A program made the translations under genes and the position numbers. The notes under the pieces were generated by a model. It was not told the DNA's origin, made no database searches, and saw nothing but the letters and a program-made list of their open reading frames with translations. Positions 25,734 through 35,953 of a stretch of DNA of 64,000 nt are shown here, piece by piece; position 1 is the first letter of the stretch; the number at the start of each line of letters is the position of its first letter. Source of the DNA: Flocculibacter collagenilyticus (GTDB taxonomy: Bacteria > Pseudomonadota > Gammaproteobacteria > Enterobacterales > Alteromonadaceae); the NCBI RefSeq assembly GCF_016469335.1, contig NZ_CP059888.1, positions 1,612,001 through 1,676,000 on the forward strand, read 5' to 3'.

Positions 25734-26396
25734 ATGGATGACAACCAAAAATTAAAAGATGTAAATGAAGTACTGACGTTTTTGTCAGAAAAATTTCCGC
25801 AATGTTTCACTTTAAAAGGTAAAGCTAAGCCATTAAAAATTGGTATTTTTAAAGAAATTGCAGAAAAAACTGAAGACGAGCCAAAAGTTAGTCGTACACA
25901 GTTAAGGCAGGCACTAAGAAGATATACTGCTTCTTGGCGTTATCTAGAATGTGTAAAAGAAGGCGAACACCGTATTAACCTTGAAGGTGAACAGTGTGAA
26001 AAAGTTGAAGCTGAACATGCAGAGCATGCAGCTAAAGCGCTGAAAGAGAGTAAAGAGCGTTACGAGCAGCGCAAAAAAGAAAATGCGGCTAAACGTAACG
26101 AAAAGAAATCTTACAAAAATAGTGCAAGCAAAACTGGCACAGTTCCACCAAAGGGCGCAAAATCGAAAAAGAGAGAAAACGCTCCTGCTAAAGTTCAAAA
26201 GAAAACAGTTAAACCTCAAGTTGAACTATCTAAGCTAGATGAGTCTCTAATGAAGGTCGGTACTAAGGTGCATGTGAAATTAGGCAAGTCACCAATGAAA
26301 GGTACTATTACTGAAGTAGCAAAAGACGACATACATGTTCAACTAGACACAGGTATGGTTGTCAAAACGAGAGCTGAGAGTTTGTTCACGGCCTAA
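25734..26396 (+). CDS. proQ: RNA chaperone ProQ
   Basis: 220 residues. The N-terminal FinO/ProQ domain (FLSEKFPQCFTLKGKAKPLKIGIFKE ... ALRRYTASWRYLECV) binds sRNA and mRNA 3' ends. A Lys/Arg/Glu-rich linker (residues ~85-165) and a C-terminal Tudor-like domain (GTKVHVKLGKSPMKGTITEVAKDDIHVQLDTG) follow. It lies 11 bp before prc, so they are probably co-transcribed. Confidence 0.95.
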   Translation: MDDNQKLKDVNEVLTFLSEKFPQCFTLKGKAKPLKIGIFKEIAEKTEDEPKVSRTQLRQALRRYTASWRYLECVKEGEHRINLEGEQCEKVEAEHAEHAAKALKESKERYEQRKKENAAKRNEKKSYKNSASKTGTVPPKGAKSKKRENAPAKVQKKTVKPQVELSKLDESLMKVGTKVHVKLGKSPMKGTITEVAKDDIHVQLDTGMVVKTRAESLFTA

Positions 26397-26407
26397 TTGG
26401 AGGAATT

Positions 26408-28441
26408 ATGGGTAAAGTATTGAGTTGTTTAATTGGGGCCGTTAGTGTTGTTACACTTCCCAGTTTTGCAGTAAAAGTAAATTCAACCGTTTCTATTAAC
26501 GAGCTACCCGTATTGAGTCAAGAACAGCAACACACCGCTGCGATAAAACGGTTGACTCAGCACTTTACCCGTAATCACTACATTGAAGTAGAATTGTCAG
26601 ACACATTGTCTGAAAAAATTTATCATCGATATTTAAAGTCGCTTGATAGTAACAAAAGCTATTTTTTAGCTGATGACGTCAAAAAATTTGATCATTTAGA
26701 GAAATCTTTTGATGATGCAATAGAAAAACGCAAGCTTGAAGATGCATACTCTATTTTCAACTTAAACATGAAGCGTCGTTTTCAGCGTTTTGAATACGCA
26801 CTTTCACTTCTAGATAAAGAAATGAAGTTTGACGTAAAAGATGAATATTTTTACGATCGAGAAGATGCCGACTGGGCTGCAAACGAAGCTGAGTTAAATG
26901 AAATTTGGCGTCAAAAAGTTAAGTTTGACGCGTTAAGTTTAAAGTTAACGGGCAAAGATTGGAGCGAAATAAAAGACGTTCTTACTAAACGTTATAACAA
27001 TGCGATTAAGCGTTTAAGCCAATCCCAAAGCGAAGATGCCTTCCAAATCATAATGAACGCTTATGCAAGAAGCATTGAAGCGCACACCTCATATTTATCA
27101 CCAAGAAATGCAGACCGTTTCCGTATGGAAATGAACCTTTCATTAGAAGGTATTGGGGCTGTATTACAATCAGATGAAGACTACACAGTTATTAGGAGCC
27201 TAGTACCAGGCGGACCTGCTGATAAAACTGAACAGTTAAAGCCTAAAGACAAAATTATTGGCGTTGCACAAGGTGACGAAGAATTTGTTGATATCATTGG
27301 CTGGCGTTTAGATGATGTTGTTGAATTAATTAAAGGACCAAAAGGAACGTCGGTTAAGTTACAAATTATCAGTGGTGAAAAAGCATCAAGTGATAGCACT
27401 AAAGAAGTTGTTATCGTACGAGATAAAATTAAACTTGAAGACAGAGCTGCTAAGTCTGAAGTATTTGAGCCAACCTATTCTAAAATTGACGCCAAACTGG
27501 GTGTAATTACTATTCCTAGCTTTTATAACAATTTAGCTAGAGACGTTAGACTTGAAATAGACAAGCTTTTAAAAGAAAAAGTAGACGGCATAGTTATCGA
27601 TTTACGAGATAATGGTGGCGGTTCATTAGAAGAAGCCACTCGTTTAACAGGTTTGTTTATTGACAAAGGGCCTGTAGTACAAATACGAAGCGGCCGAGGT
27701 AATGTTAATGTTAAAAAAGACCATGATGGCAGAACGTTTTATGATGGTCCATTAACGGTTTTAGTAAATCGCTACAGTGCATCAGCCAGTGAGATATTTG
27801 CAGCTGCTTTACAGGATTATGGTCGTGCGATTGTTATTGGTGAGCAAACCTTTGGTAAAGGTACTGTTCAACAACATCGTGGTTTAAGTCGAGTATTTGA
27901 TCTTTATGATAATAAGCTGGGCAGCGTACAATACACCATGGCGAAGTTCTATCGGATTAATGGTGGCAGCACCCAACACAAAGGGGTTATTCCTGATATT
28001 CAATTCCCATCAGCAATTGATCCAAGTGAATGGGGTGAAAGCCAAGAAGAAAACGCTTTGCCTTGGGATAGTATTGGTAAAGCGGGATATATTGCTCAAG
28101 GTGAAATGAATCAATTAGTGAATAAGCTGGAACAAGCGCATCAACAGCGTATAAAAAGTGAGCCAGAATTTAAGTATTTGGCTAACGATATTGAACGTTA
28201 TAAAACGGAAAAAGATAAGAAGTCTATTTCTTTAGTTGAAGCAGAGCGTAAAGCTAAACGTGAAGATAATGAAAAAACTAACTTGGTTAGGGCGAATGAG
28301 CGACTTGAACGCCTTGGTTTAGAAAAAGTTAAATCATTAGACGACTTGCCTAAAGAAGTAGAAGAAATCGATCCATTTTTAGAAGAGGCAGCGAATATTA
28401 CTGCCGATTTAATAATGTATGATAAATTAGCTAAAAAATAA
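26408..28441 (+). CDS. prc: Tail-specific periplasmic protease Prc
   Basis: 677 residues, signal peptide to about 21. A PDZ domain is at about 240-330. The catalytic dyad is Ser459 (SASASEIFAA) and Lys484 (GEQTFGKGTVQ), 25 residues apart as in E. coli Prc. The C-terminal Lys/Glu-rich domain is typical. It trims C-termini of periplasmic proteins, including those acting on peptidoglycan hydrolases. GGAG lies 6 bp before the ATG. Confidence 0.95.
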   Translation: MGKVLSCLIGAVSVVTLPSFAVKVNSTVSINELPVLSQEQQHTAAIKRLTQHFTRNHYIEVELSDTLSEKIYHRYLKSLDSNKSYFLADDVKKFDHLEKSFDDAIEKRKLEDAYSIFNLNMKRRFQRFEYALSLLDKEMKFDVKDEYFYDREDADWAANEAELNEIWRQKVKFDALSLKLTGKDWSEIKDVLTKRYNNAIKRLSQSQSEDAFQIIMNAYARSIEAHTSYLSPRNADRFRMEMNLSLEGIGAVLQSDEDYTVIRSLVPGGPADKTEQLKPKDKIIGVAQGDEEFVDIIGWRLDDVVELIKGPKGTSVKLQIISGEKASSDSTKEVVIVRDKIKLEDRAAKSEVFEPTYSKIDAKLGVITIPSFYNNLARDVRLEIDKLLKEKVDGIVIDLRDNGGGSLEEATRLTGLFIDKGPVVQIRSGRGNVNVKKDHDGRTFYDGPLTVLVNRYSASASEIFAAALQDYGRAIVIGEQTFGKGTVQQHRGLSRVFDLYDNKLGSVQYTMAKFYRINGGSTQHKGVIPDIQFPSAIDPSEWGESQEENALPWDSIGKAGYIAQGEMNQLVNKLEQAHQQRIKSEPEFKYLANDIERYKTEKDKKSISLVEAERKAKREDNEKTNLVRANERLERLGLEKVKSLDDLPKEVEEIDPFLEEAANITADLIMYDKLAKK

Positions 28442-28460
28442 GTTGTTTATATCATTTAAT

Positions 28461-28494
28461 AACTAAAAAAAGCGCTTAGGCGCTTTTTTTAGTT
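28461..28494 (+). terminator. Terminator after prc
   Basis: AACTAAAAAAAGCGC pairs with GCGCTTTTTTTAGTT around a TTAG loop; the T run is inside the 3' arm. It ends the msrC-proQ-prc operon. Confidence 0.9.
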
Positions 28495-28998
28495 TTAGAA
28501 GTTAGAAAAGGAATGATATGTTGAGTTTAGTCAAAATTTATGAATATCTATATTTAAATAAATTAAGCCCAATTCTCATGTTTTATTCATTATATGGTTG
28601 TCAGAAACAGCTGCAAATACTATGATACGCACCGCAGCTTATGCCTATTACCGTCATGGTCATTAGACCACTTCTGGGTAGATTTACAAACCTGCTGCAT
28701 ATCTAATAATTACAAGATTAAATAGCATAATAACTAAATAACCTTAATTCTGGACGGGTAAAACATCACAATATTACAATTTTAAGCTTGTTAGTCATAA
28801 AAATGAAATAAGTAGCCTGTAGCTATTTGTATTTTCATTGCTTAAGATTTCAGTCTGTGAACGATGCTCATGAAACCTCTGAATGAAATTATATTTCATT
28901 TCCTCTGGTCAAAATTCAGGTTTAAAACTGCAAAATGTATTTATTATTCCGCTGTTTATATTTAAAAGACATGAAGTTAAGTGGTTGGTACTAATTAA
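28495..28998. other. 504-bp intergenic region before nhaC
   Basis: AT-rich with no supported gene. The only candidate structure is a loose repeat of GGTCATTAGACC type around 28657-28671. A promoter for nhaC is expected in the last 150 bp, but no convincing -35/-10 pair stands out. Confidence 0.5.
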
Positions 28999-30468
28999 AT
29001 GAATGAAACTGTGAAAAAACCGAGTTACTCTGATGCGTTTATACCGGTTATATTTTTAATCGTTCTTCTGTCAGCATCTGTGGCATTGTTTGGTGGAGAC
29101 TCGTCTTATGGGCCTAATCAGATTGCGTTAATTCTTGCAGCGCTAGTTGCATCAGTTATCGGCTTAAAAAATGGCTATAAGTGGAAAGACATTGAACAAG
29201 CAATGGTCGATGGTATTTCTATTTCGCTTGGTGCGATACTGATTTTACTATCTGTTGGTGCGTTAATCGGCACTTGGTTGTTGTCTGGTACGGTTCCAAC
29301 GCTTATTTATTATGGTCTACAGATACTAGATCCTAGCTGGTTTTATGCCGCGTCGTGTATTTTGTGTGGTGTTGTTGCAATGAGTATTGGTAGCTCTTGG
29401 ACAACTGCTGCAACAATCGGTGTGGCTTTGATTGGTGTGGCAACAGGGCTAGGATTATCGCCAGCTATTACGGCAGGTGCAATCATTTCAGGTGCATATT
29501 TTGGTGATAAACTGTCACCATTATCAGAAACAACAAACTTAGCACCTGCGGTAGCAGGCACAGATTTATTTAGTCATATTAAGCACATGCTATGGACCAC
29601 AGTGCCATCGTTTATTATTGCTATTATTATTTTTGTCGTAATCGGATTAACTGAAACAGTTGATGGGAATGCGGATAACGTGGCGGTTTTGTCTAACACA
29701 CTTCAAGCGCATTTCAATATCAACTTAGCCATGCTAGTGCCATTGGTCGTACTATTAGCCATGGCCATTAAAAAAGTACCCGCTTTTCCAACCGTTTTTA
29801 TTGGCGCGCTATTGGGAGGGCTTTGGGCTGTTCTTTTTCAAGGTGATGTAGTGGCTAACATGTCGGGGGCAGACTCGGCATCTTGGGTTAACTATTTAAA
29901 AGTTGTATGGGAAACATTATTTAATGGCTTTTCTATCGAAACAAGCAATGCTCAGTTAAATGACTTGTTAAGCCGTGGTGGCATGTCCAGTATGTTAAAT
30001 ACGGTATGGTTAGTGATGATGGCACTAACGTTTGGCGCAGTGATGGAAAAAGTTGGCTTACTACAAAAGCTACTTGAAGCTATTCTAAAAGCAGCAAGAT
30101 CAACAGGGTCATTAATTACGAGTACGCTACTTACAAGTTTAGGCACAAATGTTATTGCGGCTGACCAATATATGGCGATAGTGATGCCAGGTAGAATGTT
30201 CAAAGAAGAGTACGAGCGTAGAGGGTTAGATAGCGTAAACCTTTCTAGAACACTGGAAGACGGTGGCACTATTACTAGTCCATTAATCCCATGGAATACC
30301 TGTGGTGCCTATATGCAAAGTGTGCTATCTGTTAATCCTCTTGATTACATGTTTTATTGCTTCTTTAATCTTATCAATCCTCTGCTAGCCATTATTTATG
30401 CTTATTTAGGCTACAAAATTTTACGTATAGAACCTAAACACTTAATGCGTGAAGAGCAAACAGCGTAA
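28999..30468 (+). CDS. nhaC: NhaC-family Na+/H+ antiporter
   Basis: 489 residues with about 11-12 hydrophobic segments. Family signatures include GSSWTTAATIGVALIGVATGLGLSPAITAGAIISGAYFGDKLSPLSETTNLAPAVAGTDLFSHIKHMLW, whose SPLSETT segment is conserved in NhaC proteins, and TSPLIPWNTCGAYM near the C-terminus. The exchange is Na+ out for H+ in, useful at sea-water salinity; some relatives carry amino acids with malate instead. The ORF is monocistronic with a terminator right after it. Confidence 0.9.
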   Translation: MNETVKKPSYSDAFIPVIFLIVLLSASVALFGGDSSYGPNQIALILAALVASVIGLKNGYKWKDIEQAMVDGISISLGAILILLSVGALIGTWLLSGTVPTLIYYGLQILDPSWFYAASCILCGVVAMSIGSSWTTAATIGVALIGVATGLGLSPAITAGAIISGAYFGDKLSPLSETTNLAPAVAGTDLFSHIKHMLWTTVPSFIIAIIIFVVIGLTETVDGNADNVAVLSNTLQAHFNINLAMLVPLVVLLAMAIKKVPAFPTVFIGALLGGLWAVLFQGDVVANMSGADSASWVNYLKVVWETLFNGFSIETSNAQLNDLLSRGGMSSMLNTVWLVMMALTFGAVMEKVGLLQKLLEAILKAARSTGSLITSTLLTSLGTNVIAADQYMAIVMPGRMFKEEYERRGLDSVNLSRTLEDGGTITSPLIPWNTCGAYMQSVLSVNPLDYMFYCFFNLINPLLAIIYAYLGYKILRIEPKHLMREEQTA

Positions 30469-30475
30469 TGGAACT

Positions 30476-30503
30476 GCCTACCACCTCTGGTAGGCTTTTT
30501 CTT
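30476..30503 (+). terminator. Terminator after nhaC
   Basis: GCCTACC (30476-30482) and GGTAGGC (30489-30495) with a 6-base loop, then TTTTTCTTT. Confidence 0.88.
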
Positions 30504-30689
30504 TAATAAGCCAAATTTAACGTAATACAATATACTTATTTCCAATCTAAATTATTTCTAATATTCCGATTCGAAATGATAAATCCTGTATTACTTTTAA
30601 GATGAGCTGCCTTTCCATTATTTATCATCATCAAGACAAGGAAAATCAGCTTACTACACATCAAGTAAATAATTTTGTTTGGGGTACAC

Positions 30690-33293
30690 ATGACCACTGA
30701 AGCTAAGTATTTAAAAGATTACCGACAGTCAGATTTTTTAATCAATCATATCGATCTTACTTTTGAGTTAGACGACCACCAAACTGTTGTAACAGCCGTT
30801 TCTCAAATAGAGAGAGTTAGCGCTGAAAGCTGTACGTTAGAATTAGACGGTCATGAAATGGAATTGAAAAGCATCGCTATTGATGGCAAAACCATCAAGT
30901 CAGATGATTATCGGCTAACGGATGAAAAATTATATATTAATACAGGTAAACAGTCTTTTACGCTTACAATTGTTACTCATATTGACCCTGCTAATAATAA
31001 GTCCCTTGAAGGATTATATAAATCTGGTGGTGCGTACTGTACTCAGTGTGAAGCCGAAGGATTTAGAAAGATAACCTATTACTTGGATCGTCCCGATGTG
31101 ATGGCCAAATTCACCACTAAAATTATTGGTGACGCAGAAACTTACCCACAGCTTTTATCTAACGGCAATAAGGTTGGTGCTGGCAAATTAGATAATGGTA
31201 AGCACTGGGTGCAATGGGAAGACCCCTTTAAAAAACCATGCTATTTATTTGCACTAGTTGCAGGTGACTTTGATTTGCTTTCAGACACATTCATCACATG
31301 CTCTGGAAGAGAAGTGCAGTTAGAAATTTATGTTGATAAAGGTAATCGACATAAAGCGACTCATGCCATGGCATCGCTGAAAAAATCGATGCAATGGGAT
31401 GAAGAAGTGTATGGTCTTGAATATGATTTAGATATTTACATGATTGTTGCTGTTGATTTTTTCAACATGGGCGCGATGGAAAATAAAGGCTTAAATATCT
31501 TTAATAGTAAATATGTTTTAGCAAGTGAAGATACAGCTACTGATACAGACTTTGATAACGTAGAAGCTGTGATTGCTCACGAATACTTCCACAATTGGAC
31601 GGGTAATCGAATTACGTGCAGAGATTGGTTTCAATTAAGCCTTAAAGAAGGTTTGACAGTATTTCGTGATCAAGAGTTTAGCGCCGACATGGGCTCGCGT
31701 GCCGTTAATCGTATTCATCAAGCAATAGGCATGCGAACGGTACAGTTTAAAGAAGATGCAAGTCCAATGTCTCATCCTATTCGTCCTGAAAAAGTAATAG
31801 AAATGAATAATTTCTACACCGTTACAGTGTACGAAAAAGGTGCTGAGGTGATCAGGATGCTTTATCGTTTATTAGGTAAAGATAACTATTATAAAGGCAT
31901 TGACTTGTACGTTGAACGACATGACGGGCAAGCGGTTACCTGTGATGATTTTGTAAAAGCACTTGAAGATGCATCAGGCATTGACTTGTCACTCTTTAGG
32001 CGCTGGTACTCGCAATCAGGCACGCCCACAGTTAAATTTGAGTTACAGCAAGAGCGCACTGAAAATAGCCTCAAGCTAATCCTACAATGTAAACAAGTAA
32101 ACTTACCGACGGCTGATCAAAAAGAAAAACTTCCTCTGCATATTCCTATCGACTTTTCATTACTCGCTGACGACGGAACTGTACTTGAACAGCTGTTACT
32201 TGAATTAAAGGCTGAGCAACAAACGTATGAGTTTGAGTTTAAAGATGTGAAAGCCGTTACGCCTGTGTTTAACCGAGGTTTTTCAGCGCCAGTGCAGATC
32301 GCATACTCATATGGCATGGATGAGCTAATTCGTATAATGAAATTTGAAGAAGATGAGTACGCAAGATGGGATGCAACACAACAAGTTTATCTTGAAGTAC
32401 TAAAGAGCAGGGTCGCACAAGAAGAAAGTAGCAAGCTTGAAAGCGAGTTAAAGCAGGCGCTTAGTTATTTATTTAGTAACCTGCCAGAAGATAAGCAGTT
32501 TGCGGCTGAATTATTTTCATTACCAAGTTTTGATGCTTTAGCGGCGCAATATCAGATTATTCAACCAGCGCTTCTGACAAATGCTATTGAGCAGTTAGAG
32601 AAAAATATTGCAAATTGGTTCGACGCTGAGTGGTTGTCGTTATATCAATCATTGGAAGAAGCATCTACAAAGAATACCAACGCAACCGATTCGACAATTA
32701 ATAAACAAATTAGAAGTTTAAAATCGGTTTGTTTGAAATATATGCTTAACGTTGATTCTGAAACGCAAATACGTCTTGCAAAAGAGTTGTACCGAGCCAC
32801 CGGAAATATGACCGATAAGCTGGCGGTGTTAGCTGGGGCTAAATCGGCCAATAAAACGTTATTTAACGAACTAATGAGCGAATTTGAGCAGCAGTGGATT
32901 GACGAGCCTTTGGTCATGGATAAATGGTTTGCGTTACATGCGACGGTAAATAGTGAAGAGACTTTATTGACCATAAAAAACCTTATGACGCATAAAGCAT
33001 TCAATCTTGAGAACCCTAATAGAACTCGGTCGCTAGTTGGCGCATTTGTAATGCGTAATCCTGCACAATTCCATAAGCAAGAAGGTTATGCTTTCTTAGA
33101 AGATATTATTATTCAACTGAATGCTGTGAATCCTCAAGTAGCAGCTAATCTGATTACTCCGTTATTGTCATGGAGAAAGTACCCTGAATCAAACCAAGCA
33201 TTAATGAAGCAAACATTAAGAAGGATAGAAGCACTTGAAAGCTTGTCTAGTGATTTGTATGAAAAGGTGCAAAAGGCGTTAGCTGAAAACTAG
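30690..33293 (+). CDS. pepN: Aminopeptidase N
   Basis: 867-residue M1 zinc aminopeptidase. The GAMEN exopeptidase motif is at 261-265 and the zinc site H297-E298-x-x-H301 with Glu320 (LSLKE) 19 residues on. The C-terminal helical DUF3458-type domains complete the fold. It removes N-terminal residues from peptides in the cytoplasm. I start at the ATG at 30690; an upstream TTG would add five residues. Followed 12 bp later by the DUF2835 gene, a common pairing. Confidence 0.96.
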   Translation: MTTEAKYLKDYRQSDFLINHIDLTFELDDHQTVVTAVSQIERVSAESCTLELDGHEMELKSIAIDGKTIKSDDYRLTDEKLYINTGKQSFTLTIVTHIDPANNKSLEGLYKSGGAYCTQCEAEGFRKITYYLDRPDVMAKFTTKIIGDAETYPQLLSNGNKVGAGKLDNGKHWVQWEDPFKKPCYLFALVAGDFDLLSDTFITCSGREVQLEIYVDKGNRHKATHAMASLKKSMQWDEEVYGLEYDLDIYMIVAVDFFNMGAMENKGLNIFNSKYVLASEDTATDTDFDNVEAVIAHEYFHNWTGNRITCRDWFQLSLKEGLTVFRDQEFSADMGSRAVNRIHQAIGMRTVQFKEDASPMSHPIRPEKVIEMNNFYTVTVYEKGAEVIRMLYRLLGKDNYYKGIDLYVERHDGQAVTCDDFVKALEDASGIDLSLFRRWYSQSGTPTVKFELQQERTENSLKLILQCKQVNLPTADQKEKLPLHIPIDFSLLADDGTVLEQLLLELKAEQQTYEFEFKDVKAVTPVFNRGFSAPVQIAYSYGMDELIRIMKFEEDEYARWDATQQVYLEVLKSRVAQEESSKLESELKQALSYLFSNLPEDKQFAAELFSLPSFDALAAQYQIIQPALLTNAIEQLEKNIANWFDAEWLSLYQSLEEASTKNTNATDSTINKQIRSLKSVCLKYMLNVDSETQIRLAKELYRATGNMTDKLAVLAGAKSANKTLFNELMSEFEQQWIDEPLVMDKWFALHATVNSEETLLTIKNLMTHKAFNLENPNRTRSLVGAFVMRNPAQFHKQEGYAFLEDIIIQLNAVNPQVAANLITPLLSWRKYPESNQALMKQTLRRIEALESLSSDLYEKVQKALAEN

Positions 33294-33305
33294 GCTTGGC
33301 GAAGG

Positions 33306-33527
33306 ATGAAAGTACACTATTTTAACTTAACATTAAGCTATAACGAGTGGTTACCGTTTTATCGAGGTGATTACCATTCAGTTATTGTTAAGGATGATTA
33401 TGGTAAAAGAATTCAGTTACCCGCGAATAGGTTACGGCCGTTCGGATCTTCCTTAGGAATTAGAGGCCGTTTTAAACTTGTTCTTACTGAAAACAATGCA
33501 TTTGTGACGTTAGAAAAACTGAATTAG
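33306..33527 (+). CDS. DUF2835 family protein
   Basis: 73 residues matching DUF2835 along its length (LSYNEWLPFYRGDYHSVIVKDDYGKRIQLPANRLRPF then GIRGRFKLVLTENNAFVTLEKL). Small beta-rich protein of unknown role, encoded just downstream of pepN and probably co-transcribed. GGCGAAGG precedes the ATG. Confidence 0.85.
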   Translation: MKVHYFNLTLSYNEWLPFYRGDYHSVIVKDDYGKRIQLPANRLRPFGSSLGIRGRFKLVLTENNAFVTLEKLN

Positions 33528-33782
33528 TAACAGGTTTGACTGGTAAGATGTCTAGCCTGTTGATTTAAAAAGAAATTTAGCAAACTAATGTTATTAAGCT
33601 TGAGAATAGCTAGAGAAATTTGATAACAAAATCAAGGCATAAACTTGAAATTTACAAGTGGTTAGACCTTGCTAATCACTATAAATGATGTAATTATTGC
33701 CTTAAATTGCCGCTTAATGTGGCTAAAATAATAAAAGCAATATAAAACAATAAACCTGCAGGGACAGGGGGAGACAGAAAAT

Positions 33783-35939
33783 ATGAACAAAGGGCCAGGC
33801 TATTTTGCGAAAAAGCCGTTAGCCGTAAGTGTTGCCTCTGCAATACTGGCGCTCGCAAGCACACAAGCTTCAGCAGTCAACTTTGATGTTGGCGACTTTC
33901 AAGTCAGTTTCGACTCAACCTTTTCACTTGGCGCTGCATGGCGCGTAGAAGACCGAAATTTTGATTTAATTGGTAAGTCAAACAACCCGTCATTTGACTG
34001 GAGTAATTATAACCCAGCACTTGGCGCTGCTTATCAAAATACTCCTTTATATTTAAGCGCGCAAAAATATAGCTCTGCCGATGTGTGGAATACACCAACG
34101 GGTAGCTACTCAAATAATGGCGATGCAGGTAACCTAAATTGGGATTCAGGCAGCGCTTTCTCTCAAATCTTTAAAGGTTTGCACGAATTATCAATCAATA
34201 AAGAAGACTATGGCTCAGTAATGAGCAATTACGGTTTATTTACCCGTTTTATGTACTTCTATGATTTTAAAATGAAGAATGGTGGCGGTTCGTACGTTAA
34301 CCCTACTTCAGGAAAAGAATTAGATCCTTGTCGTGATTCTGACGCATCAGATTTATCATGTTCTGACATTCGCTTATTAGATGCGTTTGTATACGCTGAT
34401 TTTGATTTTAATGATGGCGAGACACCAGTATCAGTTCGTATCGGTAATCAAGTGTTAAGTTGGGGGGAAAGTACCCTTATTTCTCACGGTATTAATATTA
34501 ACCCTGTAGATATTGCCCGTTTACGTGCTCCAGGTGCAGAGTTAAAAGAAGCATTCATACCTGTGGGTATGGTTTGGGCTTCAGTTGGCATAACTGAAAA
34601 TATTTCAGCAGAATTTTTCTATCAGTATGACTGGCAAGAAACTTACCTTCCGACACCAGGTTCATATTTCTCAACAAACGACTTTGCTGGTGAAGGTGGT
34701 TACCTAAATAACATCCAACTTGGCTTTACTGCTAACCCTGATATTGACTTAGACTTCTTGATTGAACGTTTAAATGGTTTACAAGGTGACTGGATGACTG
34801 CAATGGCTACTCTAGGTGTTGATCCTTCATCGCCACAAGCACAGCAGTTATTAACTAAGATGTACATGACTTATCCGACTAAAGTTACTTTACGTCCACA
34901 GGATGATTTGCAGGTTGCAGGTTTTGACCAATACGGTGTTAATGAGCCAAAGGATTCAGGTCAGTACGGTGCTAAATTAGCTTTATTCGCTCCTCAGCTT
35001 AACGATACAGAGTTTGGTTTATACTACGTAAATTATCACTCAAGACGTCCGGTTATTTCTGGAATCTCCGCTGACTTTAGGCTTCCTGCACTACAGCACG
35101 ATTTACAAATGCTAACCACGAAGGAAATCACGAAAGACAACGTTACTGAGCTTAAAGCTTTCAGTAAAGGTGTTTTAGAGTACCCTGAAGATATTAAGTT
35201 ATACGGTTTAAGTTTTAACACCACAATTGGTGAAACAGCTGTTTCAGGTGAGTTAGCTTATCGTCAAGATGAGCCACTCCAAATTGATGATGTTGAAATC
35301 TTATATGCAGGTATGCCAGAACAGCTTGCTAATGCTGGGTTACGTCCTGATTTAGCAGGTATTTCTCAAGTAGATGGTATTGGCTCTGGTCAATATGCAA
35401 AAGGTTATATTTTAAGTGATACTACCCAGCTACAATTTACGTTTGCGCACTTATTTGGACCTACGTTAGGTTCTGATAATTTTGCAGTGGTTGCAGAAGT
35501 AGGTGGTGTAACAATTAATGATATGCCTGCATTTGACGAACTGCGTTTAAATGGCCCTAATACTGCGCGTACAGCTGCATTGGATACTGGTGTAGCAGGT
35601 TTACACACTGGGCTTTCCAACGGCGCTGAAACAAACCCATTCCCGACTAAAAATTCTTGGGGTTACCGTTTAATTGCTAAAGCCGATTATAACAACGTGT
35701 TTGCCGGTGTTAACGTGTCGCCTAAAATTGTTTTCGCACACGATGTAAGTGGTATTACACCAGATCCACTATATCTATTTGTTGAAGACAGAAAATCTGT
35801 TGGTGTGAGCATTAACTTTGACTATCAAAGTAAAATCTCAGCAGACTTCTCGTACAACTCTTTCTGGGGTGGCCAAGGCACTACAAATAATTTTGCTGAC
35901 CGTGACTACGTTTCGTTCAGTATTAAGTATTCAATTTAG
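33783..35939 (+). CDS. DUF1302 outer-membrane-type protein
   Basis: 718 residues. A signal peptide (residues ~1-31, ASTQASA) is followed by a long Gly/Asn/Asp- and aromatic-rich sequence ending in Phe-Ser-Ile-Lys-Tyr-Ser-Ile, typical of beta-barrel or barrel-like envelope proteins. Family: DUF1302, with FQVSFDSTFSLGAAWRVEDRN near the start and VSVRIGNQVLSWGESTLISHGININPVD in the middle. It is first of a four-gene cluster with DUF1329, a YCF48 propeller and an RND transporter, spaced 14, 71 and 14 bp. Substrate unknown; expected to sit at the outer membrane. Confidence 0.85.
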   Translation: MNKGPGYFAKKPLAVSVASAILALASTQASAVNFDVGDFQVSFDSTFSLGAAWRVEDRNFDLIGKSNNPSFDWSNYNPALGAAYQNTPLYLSAQKYSSADVWNTPTGSYSNNGDAGNLNWDSGSAFSQIFKGLHELSINKEDYGSVMSNYGLFTRFMYFYDFKMKNGGGSYVNPTSGKELDPCRDSDASDLSCSDIRLLDAFVYADFDFNDGETPVSVRIGNQVLSWGESTLISHGININPVDIARLRAPGAELKEAFIPVGMVWASVGITENISAEFFYQYDWQETYLPTPGSYFSTNDFAGEGGYLNNIQLGFTANPDIDLDFLIERLNGLQGDWMTAMATLGVDPSSPQAQQLLTKMYMTYPTKVTLRPQDDLQVAGFDQYGVNEPKDSGQYGAKLALFAPQLNDTEFGLYYVNYHSRRPVISGISADFRLPALQHDLQMLTTKEITKDNVTELKAFSKGVLEYPEDIKLYGLSFNTTIGETAVSGELAYRQDEPLQIDDVEILYAGMPEQLANAGLRPDLAGISQVDGIGSGQYAKGYILSDTTQLQFTFAHLFGPTLGSDNFAVVAEVGGVTINDMPAFDELRLNGPNTARTAALDTGVAGLHTGLSNGAETNPFPTKNSWGYRLIAKADYNNVFAGVNVSPKIVFAHDVSGITPDPLYLFVEDRKSVGVSINFDYQSKISADFSYNSFWGGQGTTNNFADRDYVSFSIKYSI

Positions 35940-35953
35940 GGGATAGGAAAATA